Source: Reticulitermes speratus | Lineage: Eukaryota; Arthropoda; Insecta; Blattodea; Rhinotermitidae | Length of the DNA: 64,000 bases | Direction of reading: 5' to 3' | Assembly (NCBI GenBank): GCA_021186555.1 | Contig: JAJKFL010000005.1 | Coordinates: 124,001-188,000, forward strand | Shown here: one piece after another, positions 1-11,153 of the stretch | Layout: each line of letters starts with the position of its first letter | Position numbering within the stretch: position 1 is the stretch's first letter | Notes under the pieces: generated by a model | The model's input: the letters and a program-made list of their open reading frames with translations, nothing else | What the model was told of the DNA's origin: nothing | Databases searched by the model: none | Program-made: the position numbers and the translations under genes

Positions 1-141
1 TGCAGGCCGCTGGATGATGTACAGGCCGCTGGATGATGTGCAGGCCGCTGGATGATGTGCAGGCCGCTGGATGATGTACAGGCCGCTGGATGATGTGCAG
101 GCCGCTGGATGATGTACAGGCCGCTGGATGATGTGCAGGCC
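1..141. repeat. 19-bp minisatellite, truncated by window edge
   Basis: Seven or so head-to-tail copies of a 19-bp monomer with core CAGGCCGCTGGATGATG. The first two bases alternate TG/TA in successive copies, which suggests a 38-bp higher-order unit. The array continues off the left edge, so its true length is unknown. Confidence 0.93.
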
Positions 142-939
142 CATTAACGGAATACAGTACAAAGAACAATCAAATACTAGTGTCGGTTTAATCTGAGGCA
201 ACTCGCCTTACAGTCTGGCTGTAACAGACGCAACGCGAACTCCTCTGCCCTCCTACATTAAAACTTCAAATACCGAGATTAAAGGGAATTATTTTCAAAT
301 ATTCACCCCGTGCCGCGCAGTAAACACTCCATCTGGGTGATAAAAACCAACCAGTTGATGCTGCTTCTCAAATCCGCACACGAGGAAAGAAAGCATTCTC
401 TAGGCAGAACGCAGAAGTTTCTGGACGTTCAATATGGTGGTACATAAATTAATTACTGGTCCTTATGTTAAAGCAAAAATATTGAGCGATTTTGAAAGAA
501 CCGAAATTATTTTGAAACACGCCTTTCAAAGTGTCACTATTAATCTCTGATATACACTACCTAAGAATCTGACAGTTGCACAGCTAGCACTTCATAGAAT
601 TCCACCGGTCCCATGCAGTCACATGCTCCAGCCCTATTAGCTCTACTTTAATATCATCATCCTATCTGTGCCTGTGTCTTTATATCGCCTCCTTCCTTCA
701 GGCTTTCTCACCATAAATTTGCACACACATAAGTCCTGTCCATTGCGTGCTACATGCCCCTTCCATCCCATCCTCTTCTCTGTATTTGGCGAGCATTACA
801 CATTTGGGGTACGAGGAAATAAACTGTGGGGTGTGACACCGTGCAGTGCGGTAGACAGTAGACAGATACCAGACTGCACGGCATCACGTCCCACAAGTCA
901 ACACTGTACGACGTCCACACGCCACAGCTACAACACGTT
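142..939. other. Receptor 3' flank / probable 3' UTR
   Basis: No gene is visible. This stretch follows the stop codon of the minus-strand receptor exon and probably contains its 3' UTR. On the minus strand an ATTAAA hexamer lies at 647-652, about 290 nt past the stop, and is a possible but weak polyadenylation signal. A dispersed repeat copy sits at 301-360. Confidence 0.4.
301..360 (+). repeat. Dispersed repeat family A, copy 1
   Basis: Contains GCCGCGCAGTAAACACTC followed by a TGATAAAAACCAACCAGTTG-type stretch. Very similar sequence recurs at 29379-29430 and, more diverged, at 62028-62060. The ends of the element are not clear. Confidence 0.6.
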
Positions 940-1797
940 TCAGTGCACCAGTCTCTCCCGGTTCAGCTCTCCCATGTAGTGCGCCAGCTCTGAGCCTGTG
1001 AACTCGGTGTCGTCCAGGTCCTTCAGACTGGAGTTGCTGATCGTGCTCTTGGCACTGTCGATGCTCACGTGGCTAGACAGCCTGTTAATGGACGCTTCGT
1101 GAACGTCTTCATCTGCACACTCCTGCGCCGCGTTGTGTTGTGGCGTCACTACGCCCTTTGAGTTGCCGGCTAAGGGCAGAGCGCGCAGTTTCTTCGCCAG
1201 CACACCGATTGCGGCCGCGCGCGGCGCCGACTTCAGCTTGCTGGTTATCGTAGCTATGCCTTTACGACTGCGCCGTTCGACGTCCTCTTGTTTCCGCCTT
1301 GCAACACCACACGTCGTGATCACAAGATCCACTTTCGACTGTCCCCCACAATCACCGTTTGTCTTCGAGTCGCCAGTAGCCGCCCGACAGCAACTGTTTC
1401 CTTCATTGACACTGAGTTTGCCCAGCGACGTGGTTAGCGTTGTCTGACTCGAACTGGACGATCCTCTAGGACGACAAGCATACATTTGGTACGAACTGCT
1501 GGGCAAGGTGTCCACTGGCTTGCACTCGATTAGTGTAAGTTTCAGTTCCTCGTCTTCACTGCAGTTCTGTGGCAGCTGCTGTACCGACTGGTTCGTCGTA
1601 GGTTCGTGTTGTTCCGCGCTGGGCAGTGTCGGTGGAGCTTCAACGTCGGTTTTGTTTGTCTGACGTTGCGGCAGGCGCTGAATTTGCTGCTGCTGCAGCG
1701 ACGTGTGTCTGCTGCTCTGCTGACATTGCAGCACGGTGTAAGTACGTGTTTTGTCTGACGTCTTCCGGTTATATCCACACGGCTCTGCAAGCGTCGA
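940..1797 (-). CDS. C-terminal-tail exon of a CAPA/pyrokinin-type peptide GPCR
   Basis: Last coding exon (285 codons plus TGA) of a rhodopsin-family neuropeptide receptor. The reading frame is open upstream to 1911, but I place the start at 1797, right after a good acceptor (pyrimidine-rich tract ending TTGCAG). This is phase 0 and matches the phase-0 donor of the TM6-TM7 exon at 24109. Joining the two gives an uninterrupted receptor juxtamembrane segment, with STLAEPCGYN directly after the AFK of helix 8. The tail is low complexity (poly-Q, Ser-rich, Cys-containing). It ends in a compact acidic block with DLDDTEFTGSEL and HYMGELN, which from memory resembles the conserved tails of insect CAPA/pyrokinin receptors. 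It would act in the cytoplasm for G-protein coupling and arrestin regulation. Receptor class is firm in context; the exact subtype is not settled. Confidence 0.75.
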   Translation of the reverse strand, partial: STLAEPCGYNRKTSDKTRTYTVLQCQQSSRHTSLQQQQIQRLPQRQTNKTDVEAPPTLPSAEQHEPTTNQSVQQLPQNCSEDEELKLTLIECKPVDTLPSSSYQMYACRPRGSSSSSQTTLTTSLGKLSVNEGNSCCRAATGDSKTNGDCGGQSKVDLVITTCGVARRKQEDVERRSRKGIATITSKLKSAPRAAAIGVLAKKLRALPLAGNSKGVVTPQHNAAQECADEDVHEASINRLSSHVSIDSAKSTISNSSLKDLDDTEFTGSELAHYMGELNRERLVH

Positions 1798-2630
1798 CTG
1801 CAACACAAATAAAACAAAGCTGTGTGGAGTGGCATGTCTTACGTGAGGACTGCAAACTGCAGTAGGCAGACAGTTTACAGCAGTAGACAAGATGGACGGA
1901 AGTACCAGCACATATTATGAAGGAAAGTATTACACTGGACGTTCAGAAATTCGCTCCAGTTTCCACAAAATAATCTTTACGTTCTGACAGTTTCTCTCGT
2001 CGGTTTGGAGGCTGTGAAATATGCTTGGGGTCAAAGCGGCTGGGTTGTGAATCTGACAGCTGGTGCTCAGGTTAAGAATGATAGAAGTCATACTTTCATT
2101 ACATATACGCCTTCAGGGGTGTACAGGCATAACTTTACTATCACATGCTGTTTGTTAGTATCAAACATGAAAAGCAGGTAGACGAAAGAGGGACACGACT
2201 TTACACAAGCGGTACATGTCGCGCGATTTGTGCACGGAATTTGGAATAAATACTGCAGTATGAATTTCAAAGACAACAGAAAGGAAACCACGAAAACTGC
2301 GGGTTTAATTCTTGTTGTAATTTTACAGTACAGATACAAGTGTCACTTTTCTTGTGTCCCTGAGTAGGCCTATTGCAGTTTTGTCTCATAAGAAGCCCGC
2401 ATCCTACGAGACATTCCGCGATATCTGCCTTGCTCAGGTACACTATACAAGGAAGCCGCTGTATTTGTTACTAAGCTAGCTTAAAGCTCGTTGATATAAA
2501 GTCGTTAAAAACGAATTTTTTCATCCTCAGTAACATTCAACTATTACACAGAGATTTTAGCTATGTCAGGAGATTGGCACATTTTCAGAAAACGTAGCCG
2601 ACTGAAAGAAATTGCGTCGAACATCACCGC

Positions 2631-2644
2631 CCCCCCCCCCCCCA
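2631..2644 (+). repeat. Poly-C tract
   Basis: An almost pure run of C of about 14 bases between CACCG and ACCAACC. Length is likely polymorphic and error-prone in assemblies. Confidence 0.9.
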
Positions 2645-2787
2645 CCAACCGGCCTGAAAGATTATCGTAATGGTCCCTGTCTGCTGATTGGAGAGGACAT
2701 CTCGTGCTTCGTAAGTGTATAACAACAAATACAGTTAGTCAAACACAGCACTTTATTGTAAGTAAAATTACATTAGTTACATGCAAT

Positions 2788-2832
2788 CGCTACATGTTTC
2801 GGCCCGTAACAAGGTCACCTTCAGGCGACACT
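2788..2832 (+). repeat. Half-copy of the GTTTCG foldback family
   Basis: Contains CTACATGTTTCGGCCCGTAA followed at the usual spacing by CACCTTCAGG. This is the same order of elements as in the full palindrome at 6792-7049, but no inverted partner is seen nearby. Confidence 0.5.
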
Positions 2833-3104
2833 AATAAAAAATATGTAAAGAAAGGTAATATTAAAATGAAAGACGCCTCTCTCTTACATGAAAAGTAATA
2901 CAGCTACTGGAAGAGGTATTGCAATGCACTGCTTCTGTTGAAATTGAAATCTATGTATTTCTGTAAGTAAGAGGCCTCACGCATTTTAATGTTACTTCCT
3001 TATCATATTTCGTACAATATCGCTTGAAGGTGGCCACATTACAGGCTAAAGCACGTAGCGACGTCGCGTATGTAATGCAGTTTGCTTACAACAACGTGTC
3101 GTGT

Positions 3105-6100
3105 TTGTTACTGTCAAGTTGACCGTACAGTAACAGGCATACCTTACATTGTTACTGTCAAGTTGACCGTACAGTAACAGGCATACCTTACATTGTTACT
3201 GTCAAGTTGACCGTACAGTAACAGGCATACCTTACATTGTTACTGTCAAGTTGACCGTACAGTAACAGGCATACCTCACATTGTTACTGTCAAGTTGACC
3301 GTACAGTAACAGGCATACCTCACATTGTTACTGTCAAGTTGACCGTACAGTAACAGGCATACCTTACATTGTTACTCTCAAGTTGACCGTACAGTAACAG
3401 GCATACCTTACATTGTTACTGTCAAGTTGACCGTACAGTAACAGGCATACCTTACATTGTTACTGTCAAGTTGACCGTACAGTAACAGGCATACCTTATA
3501 TTGTTACTGTCAAGTTGACCGTACAGTAACAGGCATACCTTACATTGTTACTGTCAAGTTGACCGTACAGTAACAGGCATACCTTATATTGTTACTGTCA
3601 AGTTGACCGTACAGTAACAGGCATACCTTACATTGTTACTGTCAAGTTGACCGTACAGTAACAGGCATACCTTACATTGTTACTGTCAAGTTGACCGTAC
3701 AGTAACAGGCATACCTTACATTGTTACTGTCAAGTTGACCGTACAGTAACAGGCATACCTTACATTGTTACTGTCAAGTTGACCGTACAGTAACAGGCAT
3801 ACCTTACATTGTTACTGTCAAGTTGACCTACAGTAACAGGCATACCTTACATTGTTACTGTCAAGTTGACCGTACAGTTACAGGCATACCTTACATTGTT
3901 ACTGTCAAGTTGACCGTACAGTAACAGGCATACCTTACATTGTTACTGTCAAGTTGACCGTACAGTAACAGGCATACCTTACATTGTTACTGTCAAGTTG
4001 ACCGTACAGTAACAGACATACCTTACATTGTTACTGTCAAGTTGACCGTTCAGTAACAGGCATACCTTACATTGTTACTGTCAAGTTGACCGTACAGTAA
4101 CAGGCATAACTTACATTGTTATTGTCAAGTTGACCGTACAGTAACAGGCATTCCTTACATCGTTACTGTCAAGTTGACCGTACAGTAACAGGCATACCTT
4201 ACATTGTTACTGTCAAGTTGACCGTACAGTAACAGGCATACCTTACATTGTTACTCTCAAGTTGACCGTACAGTAACAGGCATACCTTACATTGTTACTG
4301 TCAAGTTGACCGTACAGTTACAGGCATACCTTACATTGTTACTGTCAAGTTGACTGTACAGTTACAGGCATACCTTACATTGTTACTGTCAAGTTGACCG
4401 TACAGTAACAGGCATACCTTACATTGTTACTGTCAAGTTGACCGTACAGTTACAGGCATACCTTACATTGTTACTGTCAAGTTGACCGTACAGTAACAGG
4501 CATACCTTACATTGTTACTGTCAAGTTGACTGTACAGTAACAGGCATACCTTACATTGTTACTGTCAAGTTGACCGTACAGTAACAGGCATACCTTACAT
4601 TGTTACTGTCAAGTTGACCGTACAGTAACAGGCATACCTTACATTGTTACTATCAAGTTGACCTACAGTAACAGGCATACCTTACAACACGTGTCGGTGT
4701 TTGTTTACTGTCAAGTTGACCGTACAGTAACAGGCATACCTTACATTGTTACTGTCAAGTTGACCGTACAGTTACAGGCATACCTTACATTGTTACTGTC
4801 AAGTTGACCGTACAGTTACAGGCATACCTTACATTGTTACTGTCAAGTTGACCGTACAGTTACAGGCAACCTTACATTGTTACTGTCAAGTTGACCGTAC
4901 AGTTACAGGCATACCTTACATTGTTACTGTCAAGTTGACCGTACAGTTACAGGCACACCTTACATTGTTACTGTCAAGTTGACCGTACAGTTACAGGCAT
5001 ACCGTACATTGTTACTGTCTGGTTGACCGTACCAGTTACAGGCATACCTTACATTGTTACTGTCAAGTTGATCGTACAGTAACAGGCATACCTTACATGT
5101 TACTGTCAAGTTGACCGTACAGTTACAGGCATACCTTACATTGTTACTGTCAAGTTGACCGTACAGTACAGGCATACCTTACATTGTTAATGTCAAGTTG
5201 ACCGTACAGTAACAGGCATACCTTACATTGTTACTGTCAAGTTGACCATTACAATAACAGGCATACCTTACATTGTTACTGTCAAGTTGACCGTACAGTA
5301 ACAGGCATACCTTACATTGTTACTGTCAAGTTGACCGTACAGTAACAGGCATACCTTACATTGTTACTGTCAAGTTGACCGTACAGTTACAGGCATACCT
5401 TACATTGTTACTGTCAAGTTGACCGTACAGTAACAGGCATACCTTACATTGTTACTGTCTAGTTGACCGTACAGTTACAGGCATACCTTACATTGTTACT
5501 GTCAAGTTGACCGTACAGTTACAGGCATACCTTACATTGTTACTGTCAAGTTGACCGTACAGTAACAGGCATACCTTACATTGTTACTGTCAAGTTGACC
5601 GTACAGTAACAGGCATACCTTACATTGTTACTGTCAAGTTGACCGTACAGTTACAGACATACCTTACATTGTTACTGTCTAGTTGACCGTACAGTAACAG
5701 GCATACCTTACATTGTTACTGTCAAGTTGACCGTAGTTACAGGCATACCTTACATTGTTACTGTCAAGTTGACCGTACAGTTACAGGCGTACCTTACATT
5801 GTTACTGTCAAGTTGACCGTACAGTTACAGGCATACCTTACATTGTTACTGTCAAGTTGACCGTACAGTAACAGGCATACCTTACATTGTTACTGTCAAG
5901 TTGACCGTACAGTTACAGGCATACTTACATTGTTACTGTCAAGTTGACCGTACAGTTACAGGCATACCTTACATTGTTACTGTCAAGTTGACCTACAGTA
6001 ACAGGCATACCTTACATTGTTACTGTCAAGTTGACCGTAAAGTTACAGGCATACCTTACATTGTTACTGTCAAGTTGACCGTACAGTAACAGGCATACCT

Positions 6101-6458
6101 TACATTGTTACTGTCAAGTTGACCGTAAAGTTACAGGCATACCTTACATTGTTACTGTCAAGTTGACCGTACAGTTACAGGCATACCTTACATTGTTACT
6201 GTCAAGTTGACCGTAAAGTTACAGCCATACCTTACATTGTTACTGTCAAGTTGACCGTACAGTAACATGCATACCTTACATTGTTACTGTCAAGTTGACC
6301 GTACAGTAAAAGGCATACCTTACATTGTTACTGTCAAGTTGACCGTACAGTTACAGGCATACCTTACATTGTTACTGTCAAGTTGACCGTACAGTAACAG
6401 GCATACCTTACATTGTTACTGTCAAGTTGACCGTACAGTTACAGGCATACCTTACATT
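3105..6458 (+). repeat. 44-bp minisatellite array, about 76 copies
   Basis: Head-to-tail 44-bp monomers with core GTCAAGTTGACCGTACAG. Each monomer has an 8-bp inverted repeat, GTTACTGT and ACAGTAAC, around a 12-nt loop, and the odd palindrome GTCAAGTTGAC. Many monomers carry an A-to-T change (ACAGTTAC) that weakens the stem; these cluster after about 4300. A near-copy of the left flank of the array reappears inside it at 4681-4710. Confidence 0.97.
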
Positions 6459-6791
6459 TCACTTCAGTCAGAACTCGTATACAACAGTCGGCAGCTAAGT
6501 GACTTGGCCTTCAGGTGTAAAGCAAACAGACCGGCACAATAAGTTCCACTAACAGGTACTGTTTGGCATTCCTACGCACACTCAGTTCTGTCTGCACGTA
6601 GTATCATCTGTTCTCAACAGCAACAACTCGGCATAACCACAATTCCTCTTTCCAGCTGCTGTTCCTACAAATCCCTTGACTCAGGCTTAAGAAAAAGATA
6701 ACGAGTTCACGAGGTAGAGACTGCAATACCGACTGCACATTGCACAACAGTTCATGTTCACAAACCCAAACTTGTTCAAACGTAAAATCAT

Positions 6792-7049
6792 TTGATCAGC
6801 ACAGTCAACTTATCACACCAACCAAATGCACTATAAGTGTTATACATAAAGCTGCGACGTGTTTCGGCGTTAGTGCACCATCCTCAGGGAGCACAGGCTG
6901 CCAAATCAATGGCTTGTCAGTGACTTGTTTTTATATCTGGCAACCTGTGCTACCTGAGGATGGTGCACTAGCGCCGAAACATGTCGCAGCTTTATGTATA
7001 ACACTTATAGTGAATTTGGTTGGTGTGATAAGTTGACTGTGCTGATCAA
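6792..7049 (+). mobile_element. Foldback (MITE-like) palindrome, 258 bp
   Basis: Two arms of about 97 nt, starting TTGATCAGCACAGTCAACTT and ending in its complement, around a loop of about 60 nt. Only scattered mismatches separate the arms. Inside each arm is TGTTTCGGCGTTAGTGC and CATCCTCAGG. No coding capacity, so it would be non-autonomous. No clear target-site duplication is visible at the ends. Confidence 0.8.
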
Positions 7050-7782
7050 GACAGTGCATGGAGTGAACAATTTTAAAGAAATTTTAAAGTAAAATTACTT
7101 GGCTGCCCTCTGGCTATATCGGCACTGTTTAAGATTCACAAGCTGCTGCTCTGCTGCTCTGTTCGCTCTCACACGAACTGTAAACCTGAGACAGCTGCCC
7201 TGCTGCTCTCCTCTTAACCACTAAGGCAGGCCCATCTGTCACTGTCCAGTTTAAGAGATAATCCATTAAACACCATTTATGAAGCTGACGTTTCCATTTA
7301 TGCGATAATTATGCGCTCTAAACACACATGGGCAGACTAATGCGTCACATATCGCCTAGTATGAAGCAGCATGTATCGACGTTGCGGCATTCACTTGCAT
7401 GTTAGTTACGTAATTAAAAAGAGGCAACTAACACGTGTAATTGTAAGGCGGTATAATTTTGCACCCCGCATATTCGCAACCTCGCTTTAAAGTCCAGTAG
7501 TCTACGTGCAAATCACAGTGCTTCCTAAGAGGTACGTCTGCAGACTGTAGTCTTCCATTACTCATCTAGGGGAAGAAAAGACCTAGGTAGACCATGTAAA
7601 GATGGAGAACATCGCGTAAGGTTGAAGAAATTCGATCAAAGTCAACGCCGAAGTAACAAGGGCGATACCTGAAGATAGAGGCAGCATATTCCTCCGAAAC
7701 GTCAGTGTCATCTTAAGACACCGCCCGGTGTGAACAGTCAGAAGAATCCTCGAAACGTTTTATGATTTCTTATAGCTATAGC
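7050..7782. other. Unique intronic sequence
   Basis: No gene seen. A diverged half-copy of the GTTTCG foldback family lies around 7669-7720 (GAAGATAGAGGCAGC, then CCGAAACGTC). Confidence 0.4.
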
Positions 7783-7794
7783 TCTCTCTCTCTG

Positions 7795-7845
<51 letters not shown>
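7783..7845 (+). repeat. (CT)n/(TA)n microsatellite at retrotransposon target
   Basis: A CT-rich run passes into alternating TA. The last bases are TATAT, the same five bases that follow the far LTR at 17536-17540, so the Gypsy element appears to have inserted into this TA tract. Confidence 0.9.
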
Positions 7846-8756
7846 TGCTATACCGTCAGTTGTCCGGCTCACCCCTCAACCGACCGGTATAGTTTTGACG
7901 CTCTGCACAACCCTCCCGCGTACCGGCTCTCTCTTTGTCTAGCCGTCTTCGGGATGAGATCTGTGCACAGCGTTGGTAGAGCTGCCACCACCCACGTGTT
8001 CTTATTGTTACTATCGATACTGTCGTTACTGTGATCTAGCTCCGTGGGTAAGCTATCTGTATCTGGTTATAAGTTACCTGTTACTGGTTTTAAGTTATTT
8101 GCTACTGGTTTTATTACCCTCTCCGGGACGTGGGATTAGGAAGGAAAAAGGGCGCTCGCTATGGTCCTACACTGTAACCTATACTGTCTTACGAAAGCAA
8201 ACAGCTGTGAACTGATAAACTACAATTTATTCACAACACTACTTAATTAAATAAGTCAAAAACTAAATCTAATTAACTAACAAATTATCCATTACATGAG
8301 GTTTACTAACCCTGTCGGTACTCCCCTGAGCATCGGATCCTACGTATGAAAAGTTACATTCCCTCACTGCGATGCCTATCTCGGCTCTTTTACTCCTCCT
8401 TAAATACATAATGGTCTACTCACTCCATGGTAACCCGCCGCTGGATACGAACACCCATAGCAACGTCACAAGCAGTCCTCCAGGCATGTCTCTCGGCCTT
8501 CTCCTCTGCATCTATCGCTCCTCGCCACCACCTCTGTCCGTCAGTCTTACCCAGAGCCTACCTCCGAGTCGTTGCTCATCTCAACTCCAACTCCCCAAAA
8601 ACCGTTCTTTCTCGAACCTCCTCAAAACGCCATACATGCATTCTTTCTACTATGCCAGGTCATCACTCCACCTCCCCTAGCTGCCGGGTGAAGTGCTGAC
8701 TACAATAAAATGGCCGCTTTTACGGGCCGGTAACCTCAGGGTTGCACGACACTACA
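7846..8756 (-). repeat. 3' LTR of the Gypsy element
   Basis: 911 bp, the same length as the partner at 16625-17535. In element orientation it starts TGTAGTGTCGTGCAACCC and ends in GGTATAGCA. A TATA-like TATTTAAG lies at about 8399-8406 (minus) and AATAAA at 8226-8231, a plausible promoter-to-poly(A) arrangement defining U3-R-U5. The R boundaries cannot be fixed from sequence alone. Confidence 0.95.
8226..8231 (-). promoter_or_regulatory. AATAAA polyadenylation signal in LTR
   Basis: Canonical hexamer on the minus strand, repeated in the 5' LTR at 17005-17010. It would end the element's transcripts. Because the element has the same sense as the host receptor gene, it could also truncate receptor transcripts. 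Confidence 0.55.
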
Positions 8757-8769
8757 TCCCCCACACCTT
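8757..8769 (-). promoter_or_regulatory. Candidate polypurine tract
   Basis: On the minus strand AAGGTGTGGGGGA abuts the 3' LTR, where plus-strand priming is expected. It is short and broken by two T residues, so the call rests mainly on position. Confidence 0.5.
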
Positions 8770-8995
8770 AAAATGTGCATATTTTCCAAAAAATCTGCAC
8801 CATTACATATATACCCTATACCCAAAAGTTACCAAAAATTACATCAATACAACAAAAATAACCAAAATTAAAACAAAAACTATATCAATATACACATTGC
8901 TCATTCTTTCCTTTACATTGTTCTTTCCTGCCTTATTGTCTTAGTATCGTGACCTCATCACTATACCGGTGGACATCCTCCTCCTCATCTCGCAC
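8770..8995. other. Element sequence between env and 3' LTR
   Basis: AT-rich and non-coding. It lies between the env stop and the purine tract and has no feature I recognise. Confidence 0.5.
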
Positions 8996-10975
8996 TCATA
9001 CACACATGTATTTGTCCGTGCGTGTTGTATAACGCTGTTTCGCTCTCGCCCGCTGCTGCCGCGTCGTCGCGTCCCATACTAAAACGCGGTTGGGTGTTGC
9101 GGCGACGTCGTCGCTGGAATCAGGATACGCAGCGTCTGTCGGGTTGTCTTCCCGCTCTGCTTGTCGATTGTGGAAGGCTGCGGAAGTCCCAGGATTAGTC
9201 TGCTCGCCCGATCGGGTTGTTGGTGCCGAGTTGGTGTTGCGCCTGGATACAAGATTTCGCCAGACACCTCCCACTGCACGATAAATGAAGGTGCTGACCA
9301 TGAGAAACTGGACTGTCAATAGCAGGATGACACAAGTCGTCACCCATGTGAGATGCGCCTCTCGTCTCGTTGCCTCCCTGCGTTTTACCGCTTCCTCGAC
9401 TAGTCGTCGTAAAGGGACTGGATACGGCCGCCGGCTGTCTTCCTTGTCTCCATCTCCACTCATGACGGACACACCTTCCTCTAGCTCGGACAGGAGGGCA
9501 GAAATGTCACGCTCTTCCTTCTGAAAGAACTGGTGGCCTTGGTTTAGGTTTAATTCGGCTAATCTGGGCACGATTATCTTGTTTGGCTCCGTTTGGTGTT
9601 CTGACTTAAAAGTTCTCCCCACACTGAGGGTCAACAGTTCGTTTCGAAGTCGACACGTAGGTGGATGCCGGAGCAAACCGGCTCCTCTTAGCTCGACGTC
9701 TTTTCGTGTCTCGTTGGGACATTCGCATTCCAGCGTGAGGGGGTCATGGAGGGAGTAGAGCCAAGTTGCGGGATTTTTCAAAACTAATACAAATATTGGT
9801 TCAATTCTAAATCCCCAAACTACTCTCTCACAAAGTTCATTAGCCGCTTTAATTTTACCATAATAAAGTGCACTTGAGCAAGTCATATAATTTCTGTCAT
9901 ATACAGGAGTTTTAAACTCACAAAAGTTTATGTAGCCCTCTCTACAAAATTTTGAAAAATCAGTATCTAACACAACAAAGTTCCGTCTATCCTTACTAAC
10001 TGCTATCCATTCCTCAGCTGTTTTCAGTTGTATGTAGCGTTTAAAGTCAAAATTATAAATAGGAACTGTCAAAATTTTGAAAATAGAAAACGTTCTGGAG
10101 TCTTCCCTTAAAGGCATCTGTAAAAATAGTCTAATTGCATGGGGGGAAGCTACTGCGGTAATCTGAATAGCTTCATAAAATATATACATAAACTCTGGTT
10201 TCAATGGGGCTATCAACCCTAAACCTGGTTCTAAATGAATTAAAATGCTCTGCAAAATGTACATAAGCTTTTTAGACGGGAGAAGAGATACAGTTAGTTT
10301 ATTCAACGAAGCTAGTTCTAGGGCGAAAAATACTTCTCCTATATCTGTATATAATTTAGACAACACTAATTCTACCTCCCTTATATAACTAGAAGTATAC
10401 GCGTTTTGTTCAACCATTTGTCTCGTCCCATTTTCCCTCGACACAATTGCCTCTAATATACTTCTGGAACTAGTGGCCTGTTGTTTCATTGTACTAATTA
10501 TTGTCGTCAATCTTTTAGCATTGTTTTTAATATTGTCATCAAGGTCTCTAGTCACTGTTATTTGGTTGCTCACGTCTTGCAGTAAATTACCTTGCTGAGT
10601 TTTCAACTCATCTACCTTCTGGTCTAATCTTACAATATCATCCGATAACGCCGTACCAAACAGAAATTTAAGGGTTTTGCCCACGATGGACAAAATTCCT
10701 CGTTTAGACCGATTCGTCCCCGGTAACATTTGCTCAAGAGTGGCTATCTTATCAGTTAACTCTCTGGTCATAATTTTCAAATGTGTAATTTCTCTTTTTA
10801 ACGGAGTTTGTGATGGATATTTTGTTAAAAGTTGGTCCAGGTCTTGCTGAATGTACCGTACTGATACCAAATATTCCTTGATGCTTAAGTCAACGGATAA
10901 ATGCCATGCCGACCGAACGAGTTGTACATCCTTCTGATGAATAAGCACTACACCCGCTGCTATTTCCTCTGTCAT
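8996..10975 (-). CDS. env: Envelope (fusion-type) protein of the Gypsy element
   Basis: A 659-residue open frame in the env position after pol. A basic furin-type site RSKR at about 89-92 is followed at once by a hydrophobic, Gly-containing segment (about 93-112), then heptad-like helices with long coiled-coil potential. One transmembrane helix lies at about 545-565, followed by a hydrophilic cytoplasmic tail of about 90 residues. A small N-terminal part and a large C-terminal part with the fusion peptide at the cut is the layout of insect errantivirus Env and baculovirus F-type proteins. The first Met lacks a signal peptide, and the frame is open upstream only to a stop at about 11039-11041. 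Translation from a spliced mRNA whose first exon supplies the signal peptide is therefore likely, as in other errantiviruses. No internal stop or frameshift seen. Confidence 0.85.
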   Translation of the reverse strand: MTEEIAAGVVLIHQKDVQLVRSAWHLSVDLSIKEYLVSVRYIQQDLDQLLTKYPSQTPLKREITHLKIMTRELTDKIATLEQMLPGTNRSKRGILSIVGKTLKFLFGTALSDDIVRLDQKVDELKTQQGNLLQDVSNQITVTRDLDDNIKNNAKRLTTIISTMKQQATSSRSILEAIVSRENGTRQMVEQNAYTSSYIREVELVLSKLYTDIGEVFFALELASLNKLTVSLLPSKKLMYILQSILIHLEPGLGLIAPLKPEFMYIFYEAIQITAVASPHAIRLFLQMPLREDSRTFSIFKILTVPIYNFDFKRYIQLKTAEEWIAVSKDRRNFVVLDTDFSKFCREGYINFCEFKTPVYDRNYMTCSSALYYGKIKAANELCERVVWGFRIEPIFVLVLKNPATWLYSLHDPLTLECECPNETRKDVELRGAGLLRHPPTCRLRNELLTLSVGRTFKSEHQTEPNKIIVPRLAELNLNQGHQFFQKEERDISALLSELEEGVSVMSGDGDKEDSRRPYPVPLRRLVEEAVKRREATRREAHLTWVTTCVILLLTVQFLMVSTFIYRAVGGVWRNLVSRRNTNSAPTTRSGEQTNPGTSAAFHNRQAEREDNPTDAAYPDSSDDVAATPNRVLVWDATTRQQRARAKQRYTTRTDKYMCV

Positions 10976-11000
10976 CCGATCTAGTTCGTACCCGTCGCTA

Positions 11001-11013
11001 CCTGAAACAGTAA
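11001..11013 (-). promoter_or_regulatory. Candidate splice acceptor for env mRNA
   Basis: On the minus strand the pyrimidine-rich CTTACTGTTTCAG ends 26 nt before the env Met, and the env frame is open across it. It would join a leader exon carrying the signal peptide. Predicted by eye only; no donor was located. Confidence 0.35.
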
Positions 11014-11153
11014 GGTCATCCTTGCAGTAGTTGCATCGTTACGTGTGGTCAGCAATGCTCCGTCCTTGTCACTAATGTTTGTACTTGGCATGCATATTAT
11101 TTCTTCATCGTCTTCCCGTAGTTCTGTTACTTTTGTCTTCTATCTGTATACAA

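Noticed and set aside
1133..1447. 104-residue plus-strand frame
   Set aside because: Antisense to the receptor tail exon; no family resemblance.
6740..7036. 98-residue plus-strand frame
   Set aside because: It runs through both arms of a palindromic foldback element, whose symmetry keeps it open by chance.
8427..8699. 90-residue frame, repeated identically at 17206-17478
   Set aside because: It lies inside the two LTRs, antisense to the element, and is duplicated only because the LTRs are.
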